From Deinococcus sp. Marseille-Q6407 (lineage in GTDB: Bacteria > Deinococcota > Deinococci > Deinococcales > Deinococcaceae), in contig NZ_CAMPFU010000003.1 of NCBI RefSeq assembly GCF_946848805.1, positions 344,001-408,000 on the forward strand: 64,000 nucleotides of DNA. The letters run 5' to 3'. The notes beneath the pieces are model-generated. The model did not search any database. It was not told the DNA's origin and saw only the letters and a program-made list of their open reading frames with translations. Below are positions 9,397 through 18,585 of the stretch, in pieces; within the stretch, counting starts at the first letter, position 1, and every line of letters begins with the position of its first letter. Made by a program: the position numbers and the translations under genes.

Positions 9397-12300
9397 ATGC
9401 CATACAAATCACGCTTGTTGTTGTGGACCTTAGGTCTCAGTCTGGGCAGTGCGGCGCTGGCCGGGGTGGCCGGCGGCGGGCAGCCTGCACCGCTGCCAGC
9501 GCCGGGCGGCCAGGTCGTCGTTCCGGCCCTGCCGCAGCGCAGCGCCCCGGCGGCACAGACCCCAGCCACTCCGGCTCCAGCTGCTCAGGCTCCAGCTGCT
9601 CAGGCTCCGGCCGCCACCGCGCCTTCCAAGATGCCCCCCCTGCGCGATGAACCGGGCACCCGCTCCGGCGAGGTGCAGCCGGGCAAGCCGCCCCGGGTCC
9701 AGCCGGTGCAACCCGGGCAGCCTGCGGCCCAGCCACAGAAGTCTGCCGCTCAGCCGGCGGGTCTGCCGGCCGGCGTGACTTTCGTGACCCAGGCCGAGGG
9801 CATTCAGGAATACCGCCTCAGCAATGGCCTGCGCGTGCTGCTGTTTCCCGACCCTTCAGCCGGCACCTTTACGCTGAACGTGACCTATCTGGTGGGCAGC
9901 GTGAACGAGAACTACGGCGAAACCGGCATGGCGCACCTGCTGGAACACCTGGTGTTCAAGGGCACGCCGACCAGCGGCAACATCATGGAAGCGCTGGGCA
10001 AGCGCGGCGCCGACTTCAACGGCACCACCAGCCTGGACCGCACCAACTACTTCGAGACGCTGACCAATACCGGCGACAATCTGGAATGGGCCGTGCGGAT
10101 GGAAGCCGACCGGATGGTGAACTCGCGTATCAGCGGTGACGACCTGAAAACCGAGATGACGGTGGTCCGCAACGAGTTCGAGTCCGGCGAGAACAGCCCC
10201 ATCGGCCTGACCCTCAAGGAAGTGCAGTCGGTGGCCTACGACTGGCACAATTACGGCAACTCCACCATCGGCAACCGCTCGGACGTGGAAAATGTGCCGA
10301 TTGACCGCCTGCAGAACTTCTACCGCACCTATTACCAGCCCGACAACGCTGTGGTGACGCTGGCCGGCAACTTCGACCCGGCCCAGGCGCTGCCGCTGCT
10401 GGCCCGCGAGTTCGGTGCCATTCCTGCCCCGGCCCGCACCCTGCCGCCGCACTACACCCGCGAGCCGGCCCAGGACGGCGAACGCAACGTTACCGTGCGC
10501 CGCGCCGGCGATGTGCAGGCGCTGTTTGCGGCCTACCACGTACCCAGCGTGCGCCACCCCGACTATCCGGCGCTGCTGGTGCTGAACGAGCTGCTGGGCG
10601 ACGAGCCCAGTGGCCGGCTGTACGCGGCTCTGGTCCAAAGTGGACAGGCCAGCACCGCGGCCACTTTTCCGCTGACCGGCGGCGAACCGGGCCTCTTGAT
10701 CGGGCTGGCACTGCTGGATAAAGCGGGCAACCCGGATCAGGCCCAGACCACGCTGCTGAACACCCTGGAACAGGCCGGCGCGAAAGCCTTTACCGACGAG
10801 GAAGTGGCCCGCGCCAAGCAGCGGCTGGCGACCCAGCACCAGCAGCTGATGACCCAGCCGGCGCAGGTGGGCATTGCCCTGAGCGAGGCGATTGCCGCCG
10901 GTGACTGGCGCCTGCTGCTAGAACGGCGCGACGCTGTCACCAAGGTCACGGCCGCCGACGTGCAGCGGGTGGCCCGCACCTACCTCAAGTCCAGCAACCG
11001 CACCCTGGGCCGCTTTGTGCCCACCCCGCAGCCTGACCGGGTGGAGATTGCTCCGGCGCCCAGCGCTCAGGAACTGCTGCGCGACTTCGTGGGCGGCGAG
11101 GCACTGAACGCCGGCGAGCAGCTGGACGTGACCCCGGCCGCCCTGGAAAAGCGGGTCATCCGCGAGCAGATTGGCGGCGCGTCCGTGGCCCTGCTGCCCA
11201 AGGACACCCGTGGTGACCGGGTGCAGCTGATGCTGTCGCTGGACTACGGCAACCCCGAAACCGTGCGCAAGGCCGGCGCCGCTCCCGATTTCCTGAGCGA
11301 CCTGCTGACCCGTGGCAGCCGTGACCTGACCCGCCAGCAGCTGCGCGACCGTCTAGAAGCCCTCAACGCCAACCTGAGCGTGTCGGGCGGCGCCGAAAAC
11401 CTGGTGGTCAACCTGAACACCGACCGCCAGCACCTGCCCGAAGCGCTGGAGCTGCTGCGGCGGGTGCTGCGCGAGCCGACCTTCCCCGAAAGCGAGTTCA
11501 AGGAACTCCAGACCCAGGCGCTGACGGGCCTGGAAAACGGGCGCGGCGACCCCGGTAGCGTGGCGGGCCGTGAACTGGGCCGCATCTTCATGCCGGAAGG
11601 CACCCGGCGCGGTGACCTGTTCTACGCGCCCACCCTGGACGAGGAACTGGAAGACGTGCGGGCCGTGACTGCCAGGGACGTGCGCGACTACTACACCTCC
11701 GTGGTGGGCGCCGGACGGGCGCAGCTGAGCGTGGTGGGCGACTTTGATCCCCAGACGGTCCGGGTGGCCGTGCCGGGGCTGCTGGGGGGCTGGGCCAGCC
11801 CGGCGCCGTACCAGCGCATCGTGCCGCCGCTGACCCGGCCGGCCGGCACGGCCCGCACCATCAACCTGCCTGACAAGGCCAACGCCGTGTATCTGTCCAT
11901 GCAGAGCTTCGCCCTGCGCGACGACCAGCCCGACGCTGCCGCCTTGGAAGTCGCCATGCGGGTGTTCGGCGGCGGCACCGATTCAAGGCTGTGGAACCGG
12001 GTGCGCCAGCGCGAGGGCTACAGCTACGGCGTGGGCGCCGGCACCCTGGTGTCCAGCCGTGACGAGCAGGGTGCCCTGACCGCCTACGCCATTTACAACC
12101 CCGGCGTGCGCGAGAAACTCTCGGCCGCCATCCAGGAAGAATTCCGCCGGGTGGCCACCGATGGCTTCACCGAGGCCGAGATCAACAACGCCAAGGCCGG
12201 CCTGCTGGAAGAAACCCGCACGGCATACAGCAACGACGCCAGCCTGGCCGGCGTGCTGCTGAGCCAGGCCGACCTGGGCCGCACCTTCGCCTTCAGCCAG

Positions 12301-12414
12301 GACTGGGAAAAGCGGATTGCCGCCGTCACCCCTGCGCAAGCGCAGGCCGCGTTCGTGAAGTACATCAACCCGGAGAACCTGGTCGTGATTCAGGCCGGTA
12401 GCTTCGAGAAGTAA
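9397..12414 (+). CDS. Secreted M16 family zinc metalloprotease, two-lobed
   Basis: Large 1005-aa insulinase-type protease. A signal peptide ([23 protein letters not shown]) is followed by a ~100-aa Pro/Ala/Gln-rich low-complexity linker. The first M16 unit has the inverted zinc motif HLLEH (H180, E183, H184) in [13 protein letters not shown], with the downstream metal Glu in [16 protein letters not shown]. The second unit (from ~residue 590) has the same fold signals (DYGNPET...FLSDLLTRG) but no HxxEH, so it should be the non-catalytic lobe, as in other fused M16 proteins. It likely acts in the periplasm on peptides. Single gene, ended by a bidirectional terminator. Confidence 0.93.
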   Translation: MPYKSRLLLWTLGLSLGSAALAGVAGGGQPAPLPAPGGQVVVPALPQRSAPAAQTPATPAPAAQAPAAQAPAATAPSKMPPLRDEPGTRSGEVQPGKPPRVQPVQPGQPAAQPQKSAAQPAGLPAGVTFVTQAEGIQEYRLSNGLRVLLFPDPSAGTFTLNVTYLVGSVNENYGETGMAHLLEHLVFKGTPTSGNIMEALGKRGADFNGTTSLDRTNYFETLTNTGDNLEWAVRMEADRMVNSRISGDDLKTEMTVVRNEFESGENSPIGLTLKEVQSVAYDWHNYGNSTIGNRSDVENVPIDRLQNFYRTYYQPDNAVVTLAGNFDPAQALPLLAREFGAIPAPARTLPPHYTREPAQDGERNVTVRRAGDVQALFAAYHVPSVRHPDYPALLVLNELLGDEPSGRLYAALVQSGQASTAATFPLTGGEPGLLIGLALLDKAGNPDQAQTTLLNTLEQAGAKAFTDEEVARAKQRLATQHQQLMTQPAQVGIALSEAIAAGDWRLLLERRDAVTKVTAADVQRVARTYLKSSNRTLGRFVPTPQPDRVEIAPAPSAQELLRDFVGGEALNAGEQLDVTPAALEKRVIREQIGGASVALLPKDTRGDRVQLMLSLDYGNPETVRKAGAAPDFLSDLLTRGSRDLTRQQLRDRLEALNANLSVSGGAENLVVNLNTDRQHLPEALELLRRVLREPTFPESEFKELQTQALTGLENGRGDPGSVAGRELGRIFMPEGTRRGDLFYAPTLDEELEDVRAVTARDVRDYYTSVVGAGRAQLSVVGDFDPQTVRVAVPGLLGGWASPAPYQRIVPPLTRPAGTARTINLPDKANAVYLSMQSFALRDDQPDAAALEVAMRVFGGGTDSRLWNRVRQREGYSYGVGAGTLVSSRDEQGALTAYAIYNPGVREKLSAAIQEEFRRVATDGFTEAEINNAKAGLLEETRTAYSNDASLAGVLLSQADLGRTFAFSQDWEKRIAAVTPAQAQAAFVKYINPENLVVIQAGSFEK
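9573..9610 (+). repeat. 15-bp tandem repeat in M16 linker
   Basis: GGCTCCAGCTGCTCA occurs twice exactly (9573-9587, 9588-9602) with a partial third copy. It encodes the [13 protein letters not shown] linker and is in frame, so copy-number change would only alter linker length. Confidence 0.8.
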
Positions 12415-12417
12415 AGC

Positions 12418-12478
12418 GCAAAAAGAACAGGGCAGAAGGCTGGGGAATGTCTCGCCTTCTGCCTTATTCTTTTTGCTT
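12418..12478. terminator. Bidirectional terminator between M16 and APH genes
   Basis: GGCAGAAGGC (12432-12441) pairs with GCCTTCTGCC (12455-12464), and the stem extends through the AAAAAGAA/TTCTTTTT flanks. T runs lie on both strands between two convergent genes. Confidence 0.9.
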
Positions 12479-12488
12479 TTTGCTCCGG

Positions 12489-13274
12489 TTACGCCAGTTC
12501 GTCCAGCGCCACGTAATATTCCAGCTTGCCCTCGTCCACCAGGTCGCGGCCGTAGGTGTCCAGGAAAGGGTCCACCCATTTCGCGCCCAGGTTGCGGCGG
12601 ATGGACCGCGAGGCCAGCGCCAAGTCCGCGTGGCGGTCGGCCAGCCCGGCGCGGCCCACGTCCACCAAACCTTCCACATACTCGCCCTGCACGATGAAAT
12701 TGGGCAGGCAGGCATCCCCGTGCGTGACCACCACGTCCTCGGTCTGGGGGCGGTTGCGGACCAGCCACACCAGCAGGTCCACCGCCGACTGGACCTGACG
12801 CTCCGGGTCAAAGTCGGAGCCGTCGATCAGCCCCGCTTCCACCCGCTCACGTGCCAGGCGCAGGCTGACCGGCAGGGTCATGGTAAAAGGGCAATCACGG
12901 GCCGGCAGGCTGTGCAGGCCCCGCAGCGCCCGCGCCAGCAGGCTGGCCATCCGCTCGGCGTGCAGCGTGGCGTCGGGGTGGCTCATGGGAATGCCGGGAA
13001 CCCGCTCCATCGCCAGATACTCGTGGGTGCTGTCGGCCCAGTAGCCCAGCACCGCCGGCACCGGCACCCGCCCGGCCAGCCAGCGCAGCCGCTCGCGCTC
13101 GTCGGCCAGCGCGGTCAGGGCCGGGTGCAGATGCGGCTGGATTTTCAGGACATGCCGGGTGGAGCGCCAGACCTCCGCCTGCGACTCGCCCAGCGCCACC
13201 GGCTCCCAGCGGGCAGCCGGCAAGATACGGCTGAAGGCGGCGGGAACCTGGGGACCGGCGGCAGTGTCGGGCAT
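12489..13274 (-). CDS. APH(3')-like aminoglycoside phosphotransferase
   Basis: 261-aa kinase-fold protein strikingly similar to the APH(3') enzymes. [14 protein letters not shown] contains the catalytic HGD Asp, [20 protein letters not shown] the metal-binding Asp and nucleotide-positioning segment, and the end ALDELA matches the C-terminal helix of neomycin kinases. Length and motif spacing fit APH(3') (~264 aa) better than the generic choline-kinase-like APH relatives. Predicted activity is ATP-dependent 3'-phosphorylation of kanamycin/neomycin-type drugs, but the native substrate is unproven. GC and codon use match the neighbours and no mobile DNA is near, so it looks intrinsic. TACACT lies 7 nt before the ATG. 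Confidence 0.88.
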   Translation of the reverse strand: MPDTAAGPQVPAAFSRILPAARWEPVALGESQAEVWRSTRHVLKIQPHLHPALTALADERERLRWLAGRVPVPAVLGYWADSTHEYLAMERVPGIPMSHPDATLHAERMASLLARALRGLHSLPARDCPFTMTLPVSLRLARERVEAGLIDGSDFDPERQVQSAVDLLVWLVRNRPQTEDVVVTHGDACLPNFIVQGEYVEGLVDVGRAGLADRHADLALASRSIRRNLGAKWVDPFLDTYGRDLVDEGKLEYYVALDELA

Positions 13275-13281
13275 GTGGGGC

Positions 13282-13287
13282 AGTGTA
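13282..13287 (-). promoter_or_regulatory. -10 box of APH(3')-like gene
   Basis: TACACT on the minus strand, 7 nt before the ATG at 13274. Confidence 0.55.
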
Positions 13288-13316
13288 GCGCCGCTGCCGC
13301 GCCGTGGCCCCCAGCC

Positions 13317-13934
13317 TCAGAGCGGCGCGGCGGCGATGCCGGGGTTGGCATTCTGGTCGGCCCAGAGGTAGCGGGCCGCCAGGGTGCGGTAGGGCGCCCA
13401 GCCCTGCACCACGGCCGCATGGTCTTGGCCAGGGTAGTGGCGCTCCAGGCCCTTGCGCAGCGCCAGGTCGCCAAAACTGAACACGTCGGGGTGGGCCAGC
13501 GCGAACATCATGAACATCTCGGCCGTCCAGCGGCCCACCCCGCGCAGAGGCAGCAGTTCGGCCATCAGCTGTTCGTCGCTGTGCCCGGCCAGAGCGGCGA
13601 AATCCACCTGGCCCTCGGCGCTGGCCCGCGCAATGTCCTGCACCGAAGCCACCTTGGCCCAGGACAGCCCCAGCGCCCGCAGCTCGTCCGGCGAGGCGGC
13701 CAGCAGGCTGGCGGCGTCCACCACGCCCAGCCGCTCTTCCAGCCGGGTATAGATACTGCGGGCCGCCTTGACACTCAGCTGCTGGCCCACCACCGACCGA
13801 ATCAGCCGGGCAAAAGGGTCACTGACCGGCGCCAGCACCAGCAGATCACCGTGCTCCGCGATCAGAGCGGCCATTACCGGATCACGGCCCAGATGTTGCA
13901 GGGCAGCGCAGTGGTCGGTCAGGGGCACACTCAT
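13317..13934 (-). CDS. alkA: DNA-3-methyladenine glycosylase II, AlkA-like
   Basis: Base-excision glycosylase of the HhH-GPD superfamily removing alkylated purines. The helix-hairpin-helix LLPLRGVGRWTAEMF is followed by the catalytic Asp in VFSFGDLALRKGL. The protein has 205 aa and lacks the N-terminal TBP-like domain of E. coli AlkA, as in the short AlkA2-type enzymes known from Deinococcus. I start at MSVPLTDHC because TAAGCT lies 7 nt upstream; the 34 residues further upstream in frame do not look coding. Confidence 0.9.
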   Translation of the reverse strand: MSVPLTDHCAALQHLGRDPVMAALIAEHGDLLVLAPVSDPFARLIRSVVGQQLSVKAARSIYTRLEERLGVVDAASLLAASPDELRALGLSWAKVASVQDIARASAEGQVDFAALAGHSDEQLMAELLPLRGVGRWTAEMFMMFALAHPDVFSFGDLALRKGLERHYPGQDHAAVVQGWAPYRTLAARYLWADQNANPGIAAAPL

Positions 13935-13941
13935 GCCGCCC

Positions 13942-13947
13942 AGCTTA
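13942..13947 (-). promoter_or_regulatory. -10 box of alkA-like gene
   Basis: TAAGCT on the minus strand, 7 nt before the ATG at 13934. Confidence 0.5.
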
Positions 13948-14075
13948 AAGGAAAAACAGCCGCCAGAGCGCCAGACTGATAGGTGATCTCCAGCTGAAAC
14001 AGTATAAAGATGAAGAAAAATTAAAGCGGCCTTCATACTGCGGAGGAGTCACTATTTTGCTGGGTCAAACTTTTC

Positions 14076-14081
14076 TAAAGT
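14076..14081 (+). promoter_or_regulatory. -10 box of first YscW-like gene
   Basis: TAAAGT, 7 nt before the ATG at 14089. The interval includes GGAG, so a very short leader is also possible. Confidence 0.5.
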
Positions 14082-14088
14082 GGAGCAT

Positions 14089-15060
14089 ATGAAATACCAG
14101 ATCACACTCTTGACCGCGCTGCTGGCCGGTTCCGGCCTGGCCCAGACGACCGCCACCACCACCATCGGCGAAGTCACCCTGACCAAAGCTGTGCCTGCTG
14201 CCCCCGCCGAAACGGTTGCTGACCCGGTCATCGAAAATGATACCCAGGCCGCCGAACCTGCCCAGGCCGAAGCGCCGGTACAGTCCAGCACCAGCACCGA
14301 AACGGCTCCGGCCACCCGTACCCAGCCGGTTGCCCCGGTTCAGGCTGCTCCGGTCCGTAACGTAGCGCCGGTGACCCCGCCCAGCTCGGCCAAGCCCAGC
14401 TCGACCAGCGCGGCACCCCGCACCACCACCGCCAAGCCGGCCGCTGCCCCCAGCCAGAGCCAGGCTGCACCTGCCCCCCGCACCACCGCCCCGGTGGCTC
14501 AGCCGGCGGCCAAGCCCGCTCCGGTGCGCAGCACCACCCCCGCTGTGCCTGCTCCCCGCACCGCCCCAGCCACCCAGGCCACGCCCAAACCGGCTATGTC
14601 GCCAGTGACTGCTCCCAGTGTGTCCACGTCTGCTCCGAAGGCAAACCCGGTCAGCAGCGAGACCAACACCACCAGTACCACGACCAGCGCTGCGGCCAAT
14701 GCCACGGCGACCACCGCACCCAGCGACCTGCCCGCCGGCTGGCGTCACCTCAGCGGCGATATCTTCGGTTCCAAGGCCGTCACCCTGCCGGCCGGCAGCA
14801 AAGTGCAGGTGGCTATTGAAGCTGTGAACCGCAGCACCGGCCGCCACATCCCGCACCTGCTGGTGGACTTCGGCGCCGAGTCGTTGCCCACCCAGTACTA
14901 CGTCAACTACAACCCGGCCCGCATGAACATGGCCAAGTACGATTACGTGGTGCAGGCCAAAGTGTTCGACGCCAACGGCAAGATGCTGTACATGTCCGAC
15001 GCCCGTCAGCCGCTGCCCCGCGACGTGGCCGCCAAGCTGAAGATCGACATGCGCTTCTGA
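14089..15060 (+). CDS. Secreted Pro/Ala/Thr-rich protein with C-terminal YbaY/YscW-like domain
   Basis: 323 aa. Signal peptide MKYQITLLTALLAGSGLAQ, then ~190 residues of low-complexity Ala/Pro/Thr/Ser linker, then a compact C-terminal domain (~215-323) starting DLPAGWRHLSG. That domain, with LPAGSKVQVAIE, a run of beta strands and YVVQAKVFDANGKMLY, resembles the YbaY/YscW beta-sandwich family of envelope proteins. The paralogue encoded immediately downstream shares this domain but has almost no linker. Function unknown; the linker may span peptidoglycan or the thick Deinococcus envelope. A terminator follows the stop. Confidence 0.8.
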   Translation: MKYQITLLTALLAGSGLAQTTATTTIGEVTLTKAVPAAPAETVADPVIENDTQAAEPAQAEAPVQSSTSTETAPATRTQPVAPVQAAPVRNVAPVTPPSSAKPSSTSAAPRTTTAKPAAAPSQSQAAPAPRTTAPVAQPAAKPAPVRSTTPAVPAPRTAPATQATPKPAMSPVTAPSVSTSAPKANPVSSETNTTSTTTSAAANATATTAPSDLPAGWRHLSGDIFGSKAVTLPAGSKVQVAIEAVNRSTGRHIPHLLVDFGAESLPTQYYVNYNPARMNMAKYDYVVQAKVFDANGKMLYMSDARQPLPRDVAAKLKIDMRF

Positions 15061-15080
15061 AGTTCAGCTCCGCCACAAAG

Positions 15081-15111
15081 GCCGCCTGCCCCGTCGGGCC
15101 GGCGGTTTTTT
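15081..15111 (+). terminator. Terminator between the two YscW-like genes
   Basis: GC-rich hairpin (CCGCCTGCCC...GGGCCGGCGG) followed by TTTTTT, so the two paralogues are separate units. Confidence 0.8.
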
Positions 15112-15187
15112 GCTGAATGGTCCTCGGTCTCCTCCTGGCCCGCTGGCCGGACGTGTACCAGGCACGCTCTGAAACCGGCAAATGGAC

Positions 15188-15193
15188 TATGGT
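15188..15193 (+). promoter_or_regulatory. -10 box of second YscW-like gene
   Basis: TATGGT, 7 nt before the ATG at 15201. Confidence 0.5.
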
Positions 15194-15200
15194 GGGCAGC

Positions 15201-15734
15201 ATGAAAGTTCAGATCGCCCTGATTGCAACCCTGCTGGGTAGCGCCGCGCTGGCCCAGACCACCACCATCGGCAACGTGACCATCACCCGCCCCGGCGACG
15301 TGCGCCAGACGGCTCCGGTCCGTCCGGCCACCGCTGCGCCTGCCCGGACCCCCGTGACCAGCGCCACCGCCGGTCAGGCCAAAGCTATTGCCGTACCCAG
15401 CGACCTGCCGAACGGCTGGCGCCACCTGCAGGGCCGGGTCGTGGCTCCCAGCAGCGTGCGTCTGCCGGCCGGCAGCCGGGTGCAGGTGACCATTGAGGAA
15501 CTTGACCGCCAGGGCGCGACCCGCTCGGTGTACCTCAAGGTTGATTTCCCCACCACCAAGCTGTCCACTCCCTACAACGTGCAGTACAGCAGCCAGCGCC
15601 TCAACGCCCAGAGCACCTACGTGGTGCGGGCCAAGGTCTTTGACGGCAACGGCCGGACCCTTTACACCACCAAGGCCCTGCACCGCGCTCCCGACCTGCG
15701 CTCGGCCAGCATGAACATCAACGTTTCTCGCTGA
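15201..15734 (+). CDS. Secreted YbaY/YscW-like protein, short paralogue
   Basis: 177 aa: signal peptide MKVQIALIATLLGSAALAQ, a ~45-aa linker, then the same C-terminal domain as its upstream neighbour. Shared landmarks in the same order are DLPxGWRHL, LPAGSxVQVxIE, VDF, TxYxVxY, and YVVxAKVFDxNGxxLY. The two genes are a tandem duplication that diverged mainly by linker length. It has its own -10 box and is separated from its partner by a terminator. Role unknown, probably envelope-located. Confidence 0.8.
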   Translation: MKVQIALIATLLGSAALAQTTTIGNVTITRPGDVRQTAPVRPATAAPARTPVTSATAGQAKAIAVPSDLPNGWRHLQGRVVAPSSVRLPAGSRVQVTIEELDRQGATRSVYLKVDFPTTKLSTPYNVQYSSQRLNAQSTYVVRAKVFDGNGRTLYTTKALHRAPDLRSASMNINVSR

Positions 15735-15762
15735 GCTAAGCCGCCCTTCCCCCAAAGAATCG

Positions 15763-15800
15763 GAAAGTCTCCCCTGCCTTGAGCGGCGCGGGAGACTTTC
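15763..15800 (+). terminator. Hairpin after the second YscW-like gene
   Basis: Perfect 11-bp arms GAAAGTCTCCC (15763-15773) and GGGAGACTTTC (15790-15800). No clear T run follows, so termination is likely but not certain. Confidence 0.55.
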
Positions 15801-15815
15801 TGGCTATAAAGCGGC

Positions 15816-15821
15816 TATGGT
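15816..15821 (+). promoter_or_regulatory. -10 box of CoxG-like gene
   Basis: TATGGT, 6 nt before the ATG at 15828. Confidence 0.5.
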
Positions 15822-15827
15822 GCGGCC

Positions 15828-16295
15828 ATGACCCGACTTGAATTTGCCGGCGACGAGCAGTTTCCCGCTGCGCCCGCACTTACGGCGGCCCTGCTGAGCG
15901 ACCCGGTGGCCCTGGGGCACTGTGTGCCGGGCGTGCAGCAGGCCGAAGCGGCTGGCAACGGTGAAGCCCGGCTGACCGTACCGCTGAACTGGCAGCGGCT
16001 CCGCGGCGAGGTACCGCTTGCGCTGCAGGTCAGCCGCCCCGGCCCGGCAAACGAGTACCGGATTCGGCTGTCTGGGGCGGCCCTGGGCCACCGCGCCGAG
16101 TTGCTGCTGACAGTGACGCTGGGTGCCAGCGACGGGCAGCAGACGGCCGTTCACTGGCAGGCGAGCGGCACGGTGAGCGGGCCAGCCACCCTGCTGGGCG
16201 GCCCAGCCATTCAGCGCGAGGCCGAGCGGGTGACCCGGCTGGCGGTGAACAACCTGCGGCGCGAACTGGCCCGCCGCGCCGCCCAGCAGGCCTAA
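15828..16295 (+). CDS. CoxG-like SRPBCC (START-type) domain protein
   Basis: 155-aa protein with the order of landmarks seen in carbon-monoxide-dehydrogenase subunit G relatives: an N-terminal strand plus FPAAPALTAALLSDPVALGHCVPGVQQ, a central beta sheet, and a C-terminal GPATLLGGPAIQREAERVTRLAVNNLRREL helix. These domains form a hydrophobic cavity for a ligand or help cofactor-enzyme assembly. No CO dehydrogenase genes are nearby, so the role is open. Converges on the next gene with a 25-nt gap. Confidence 0.65.
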   Translation: MTRLEFAGDEQFPAAPALTAALLSDPVALGHCVPGVQQAEAAGNGEARLTVPLNWQRLRGEVPLALQVSRPGPANEYRIRLSGAALGHRAELLLTVTLGASDGQQTAVHWQASGTVSGPATLLGGPAIQREAERVTRLAVNNLRRELARRAAQQA

Positions 16296-16320
16296 AGCCG
16301 AACCGGAGCAGGAGGCTGGG

Positions 16321-17193
16321 TCAGTCGGCCTGCGGGCGGGTGGCGCCCAGCCGGGCCGCAAAAGCGGCCAGCTCGGGCCACTCGGTCTGGCCGGCATCCA
16401 CCGTCAGGCGCAGCACCGGCTTGTGCAGTTCAGCCGCCACCCGGTCCAGTGCCGCCTGCATACCGGCGTCCTGCGCCGGGGCCACCAGCACCAGACCCCG
16501 CACCGCGCCTTTGCCTTCCATCAACCGCGCCGCGCCATACAGCCAGCGGTCGCCGGGCAGCGCGTGGCTGTCGTCCAGGCGCTGGCCCCGGGACGCAACC
16601 TGCGAAGCCGGCAGAGTGTGTGCCAGCACCGGGAACAGCCCAGAGCGGCCAAGCGCCTGCCACAGGCCCTGATTCAGTTCGGGGTGGGCCAGCAGGCTGC
16701 GCGGGCCGACCACGCCTACGCTGATATGCGAGCCCATCTGCAGTGGGGGCCAGTCCTCACGGCGCTCCGGCAGGCCCAGCGGCCGGACCTGCTCCAGGGC
16801 GCGGCGCACCACGCCGGCGTTGCCCACCAGGCGCTGGCCCAGGTCGGCAGCGGCGGCGGCCAGCTGCTCGGGCTCGTCGGGCACGGCGATCAGGGTGGGG
16901 AGGCCAGCAATGCGCTGGGGCAGCAGCTCGGCAAAGGCACCGGCCCAGGCGTCGTCACGCACCGGCGGCTGTGCGGGCACCAGCACAGCGTCCACCTGCG
17001 TGCCCAGGCTGAGAATCTCGCCCAGGGCCAGCTGCACCGGCAGCGGCTCGTGCGGCAGGCTGAGACGGCCAGCTTCCAGCCAGGCATCGAACGGGGCCTG
17101 GGGCTGGGCCAGTTCTACGCCCAGGGCAGTCAAGAAGGACCGCCAGTAGTCGGCGTAGCGGCCCTGAGGGGTAGTCAGAAAAGCAACTCTCAC
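16321..17193 (-). CDS. Cysteine-free relative of 2-hydroxyacyl-CoA dehydratase/DUF2229 proteins
   Basis: 290 aa. The N-terminus (VRVAFLTTPQGRYADYWRSFLTALGVE), the segment PVQLALGEILSLGTQVDAVLVP and the later HISVGVVGPRSLLAHPELNQGLW and GLVLVAPAQDAGM follow the layout of DUF2229/HgdB-like proteins, which normally hold an Fe-S cluster. Here every cysteine is gone, including the one expected before PVKLAHG. It therefore keeps the fold but not the cluster; function unknown. Start: GTG 17193 is 7 nt after a TAGACT box; the frame opens 27 nt further up. It lies 53 nt downstream of mqnC, same strand. Confidence 0.6.
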   Translation of the reverse strand: MRVAFLTTPQGRYADYWRSFLTALGVELAQPQAPFDAWLEAGRLSLPHEPLPVQLALGEILSLGTQVDAVLVPAQPPVRDDAWAGAFAELLPQRIAGLPTLIAVPDEPEQLAAAAADLGQRLVGNAGVVRRALEQVRPLGLPERREDWPPLQMGSHISVGVVGPRSLLAHPELNQGLWQALGRSGLFPVLAHTLPASQVASRGQRLDDSHALPGDRWLYGAARLMEGKGAVRGLVLVAPAQDAGMQAALDRVAAELHKPVLRLTVDAGQTEWPELAAFAARLGATRPQAD

Positions 17194-17200
17194 GCGTTTC

Positions 17201-17206
17201 AGTCTA
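17201..17206 (-). promoter_or_regulatory. -10 box deciding the start of the 16321-17193 gene
   Basis: TAGACT on the minus strand, 7 nt before the GTG at 17193. Confidence 0.5.
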
Positions 17207-17246
17207 AGGCTCTTTGCCACCCAGGGCCGCCGGAGGGCCTTTCCCT

Positions 17247-18428
17247 TTAGACCGGCATGGCCGGCGTCAGGCCGCTGGAACCCACCGCCCGCTCGCCTTC
17301 AATGTTCTGCTCGCTGCGGCCCAGGAGGGCCTGCACATCCGGGTACTTGATCACCTGGAAGCGGCTGTTGCGAATGGCCGGAGTAAAGCCCGCGTCGTCA
17401 ATGATGCGGATCAGTTCGCGCACGGTGGCCGAGTGCCGGTCGTGGCCGCCGGCAGCGCTCACCACGTTTTCTTCCAGCATGGTGCTGCCCATGTCGTTGG
17501 CGCCGTAGTACAACGAGGCCTGCGCCACCTTGAAGCCCTGCGCCGGCCAGGACGCCTGGATATTGGGCTGATTGTCCAGCGCCAGGCGCGAAATGGCGAG
17601 GTTCTGCAGGTATTCGTGCGCGCTGCCGCCGGGAGCCTTGCCGTGCAGGCGGGTGTTCTCGGTCTGCAGCGACCACATCGCAAAGCCGGAAAAGCCGTTG
17701 CCACCGTACTCGCGCAGCGCCTTGTCCTGCTGATCCCGGATAGACACCAGATGCTCGGCGCGCTGCCGGTAATTTTCCCCGAAGCCGAACACCATGGTGG
17801 AGATGGTGTAGAGGCCCTTGCGCTGCGCAGCGTCCAGAATGCGGAACCAGTCGGCCGACCGGATGCGGGCCGGGGCCGCCTTCGCACGCACCTCGTCCAC
17901 CAGAATCTCGCCACCGGCACCGGGCAGGCCATCCAGGCCCGCTTCGATCAGGGTGTCGAGCAGCTCATCCAGAGTCAGGCCAAAGTTCTGCTCGAAAAAC
18001 AGCACTTCTTCAGGGCTGAAGGCGTCGATGCGGATGGTGGGGTGATTGGCTTTGATGTGCCGCAGCAGCCCGGTGTAGTACTCCAGCGGCAGTTCTGGGT
18101 TCACGCCGCCCTGCATCAGGATCCGGGTGCCGCCCACCGCTTCCAGTTCGCGGATCTTGGCCGAGATCTCCTCGTAGTCGAGGGTGTAGGAGTCACTCTG
18201 GCGGCGGGTGCGGTAAAAGGCGCAGAAGTTGCAGCCCACCCGGCAGATGTTGGTGTAGTTGATGTTGCGGTCAATCAGGAAGCTGACCACCTGGGGGTCG
18301 CTGCGCTGCATCCGCAGGCCGTGCGCCACCGCTGCCACTTGCGGCAGCGGCAGATGGTACAGCGACTCGATTTCTTCTGCGCTCAGGCGTTCGCCCGCAG
18401 CGGCTTTCTGCAAGACCTCAGCCGTCAT
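17247..18428 (-). CDS. mqnC: Cyclic dehypoxanthine futalosine synthase (MqnC)
   Basis: Radical SAM enzyme of the futalosine route to menaquinone; it closes the ring of dehypoxanthine futalosine. The cluster-binding CRVGCNFC is at residues 62-69 (C62, C66, C69), preceded by DRNINYTNI, and the segments LMQGGVNPELPLEYYTGLL, LPGAGGEILVDEVR and TMVFGFGE are typical of MqnC rather than MqnE. 393 aa. The start at MTAEVLQKA is set by TACAGT 7 nt upstream. mqnA and mqnE are in the same window but 13-16 kb away. Confidence 0.93.
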   Translation of the reverse strand: MTAEVLQKAAAGERLSAEEIESLYHLPLPQVAAVAHGLRMQRSDPQVVSFLIDRNINYTNICRVGCNFCAFYRTRRQSDSYTLDYEEISAKIRELEAVGGTRILMQGGVNPELPLEYYTGLLRHIKANHPTIRIDAFSPEEVLFFEQNFGLTLDELLDTLIEAGLDGLPGAGGEILVDEVRAKAAPARIRSADWFRILDAAQRKGLYTISTMVFGFGENYRQRAEHLVSIRDQQDKALREYGGNGFSGFAMWSLQTENTRLHGKAPGGSAHEYLQNLAISRLALDNQPNIQASWPAQGFKVAQASLYYGANDMGSTMLEENVVSAAGGHDRHSATVRELIRIIDDAGFTPAIRNSRFQVIKYPDVQALLGRSEQNIEGERAVGSSGLTPAMPV

Positions 18429-18435
18429 GTGGGCC

Positions 18436-18441
18436 ACTGTA
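18436..18441 (-). promoter_or_regulatory. -10 box of mqnC promoter
   Basis: TACAGT on the minus strand, 7 nt before the ATG at 18428. Confidence 0.6.
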
Positions 18442-18585
18442 GCACCGCCGCCGGGCCACAAAAGAGCCGGGAAGCGCTATGCCGGGCATGAAGCGGCGCT
18501 CCGCAAAAGGTCACCGCCCGCAGGCGCTGGACGTGTGGGCGGCAGAAGAAGAATGTTGAAAAGAAGCGAGACAGGAAAGCCGCGC

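Noticed and set aside
10170..10200. GAGTTCGAGTCC, similar to a tRNA T-loop
   Set aside because: It lies inside the M16 protease coding sequence (NEFESGE) and has no acceptor or anticodon stem around it.
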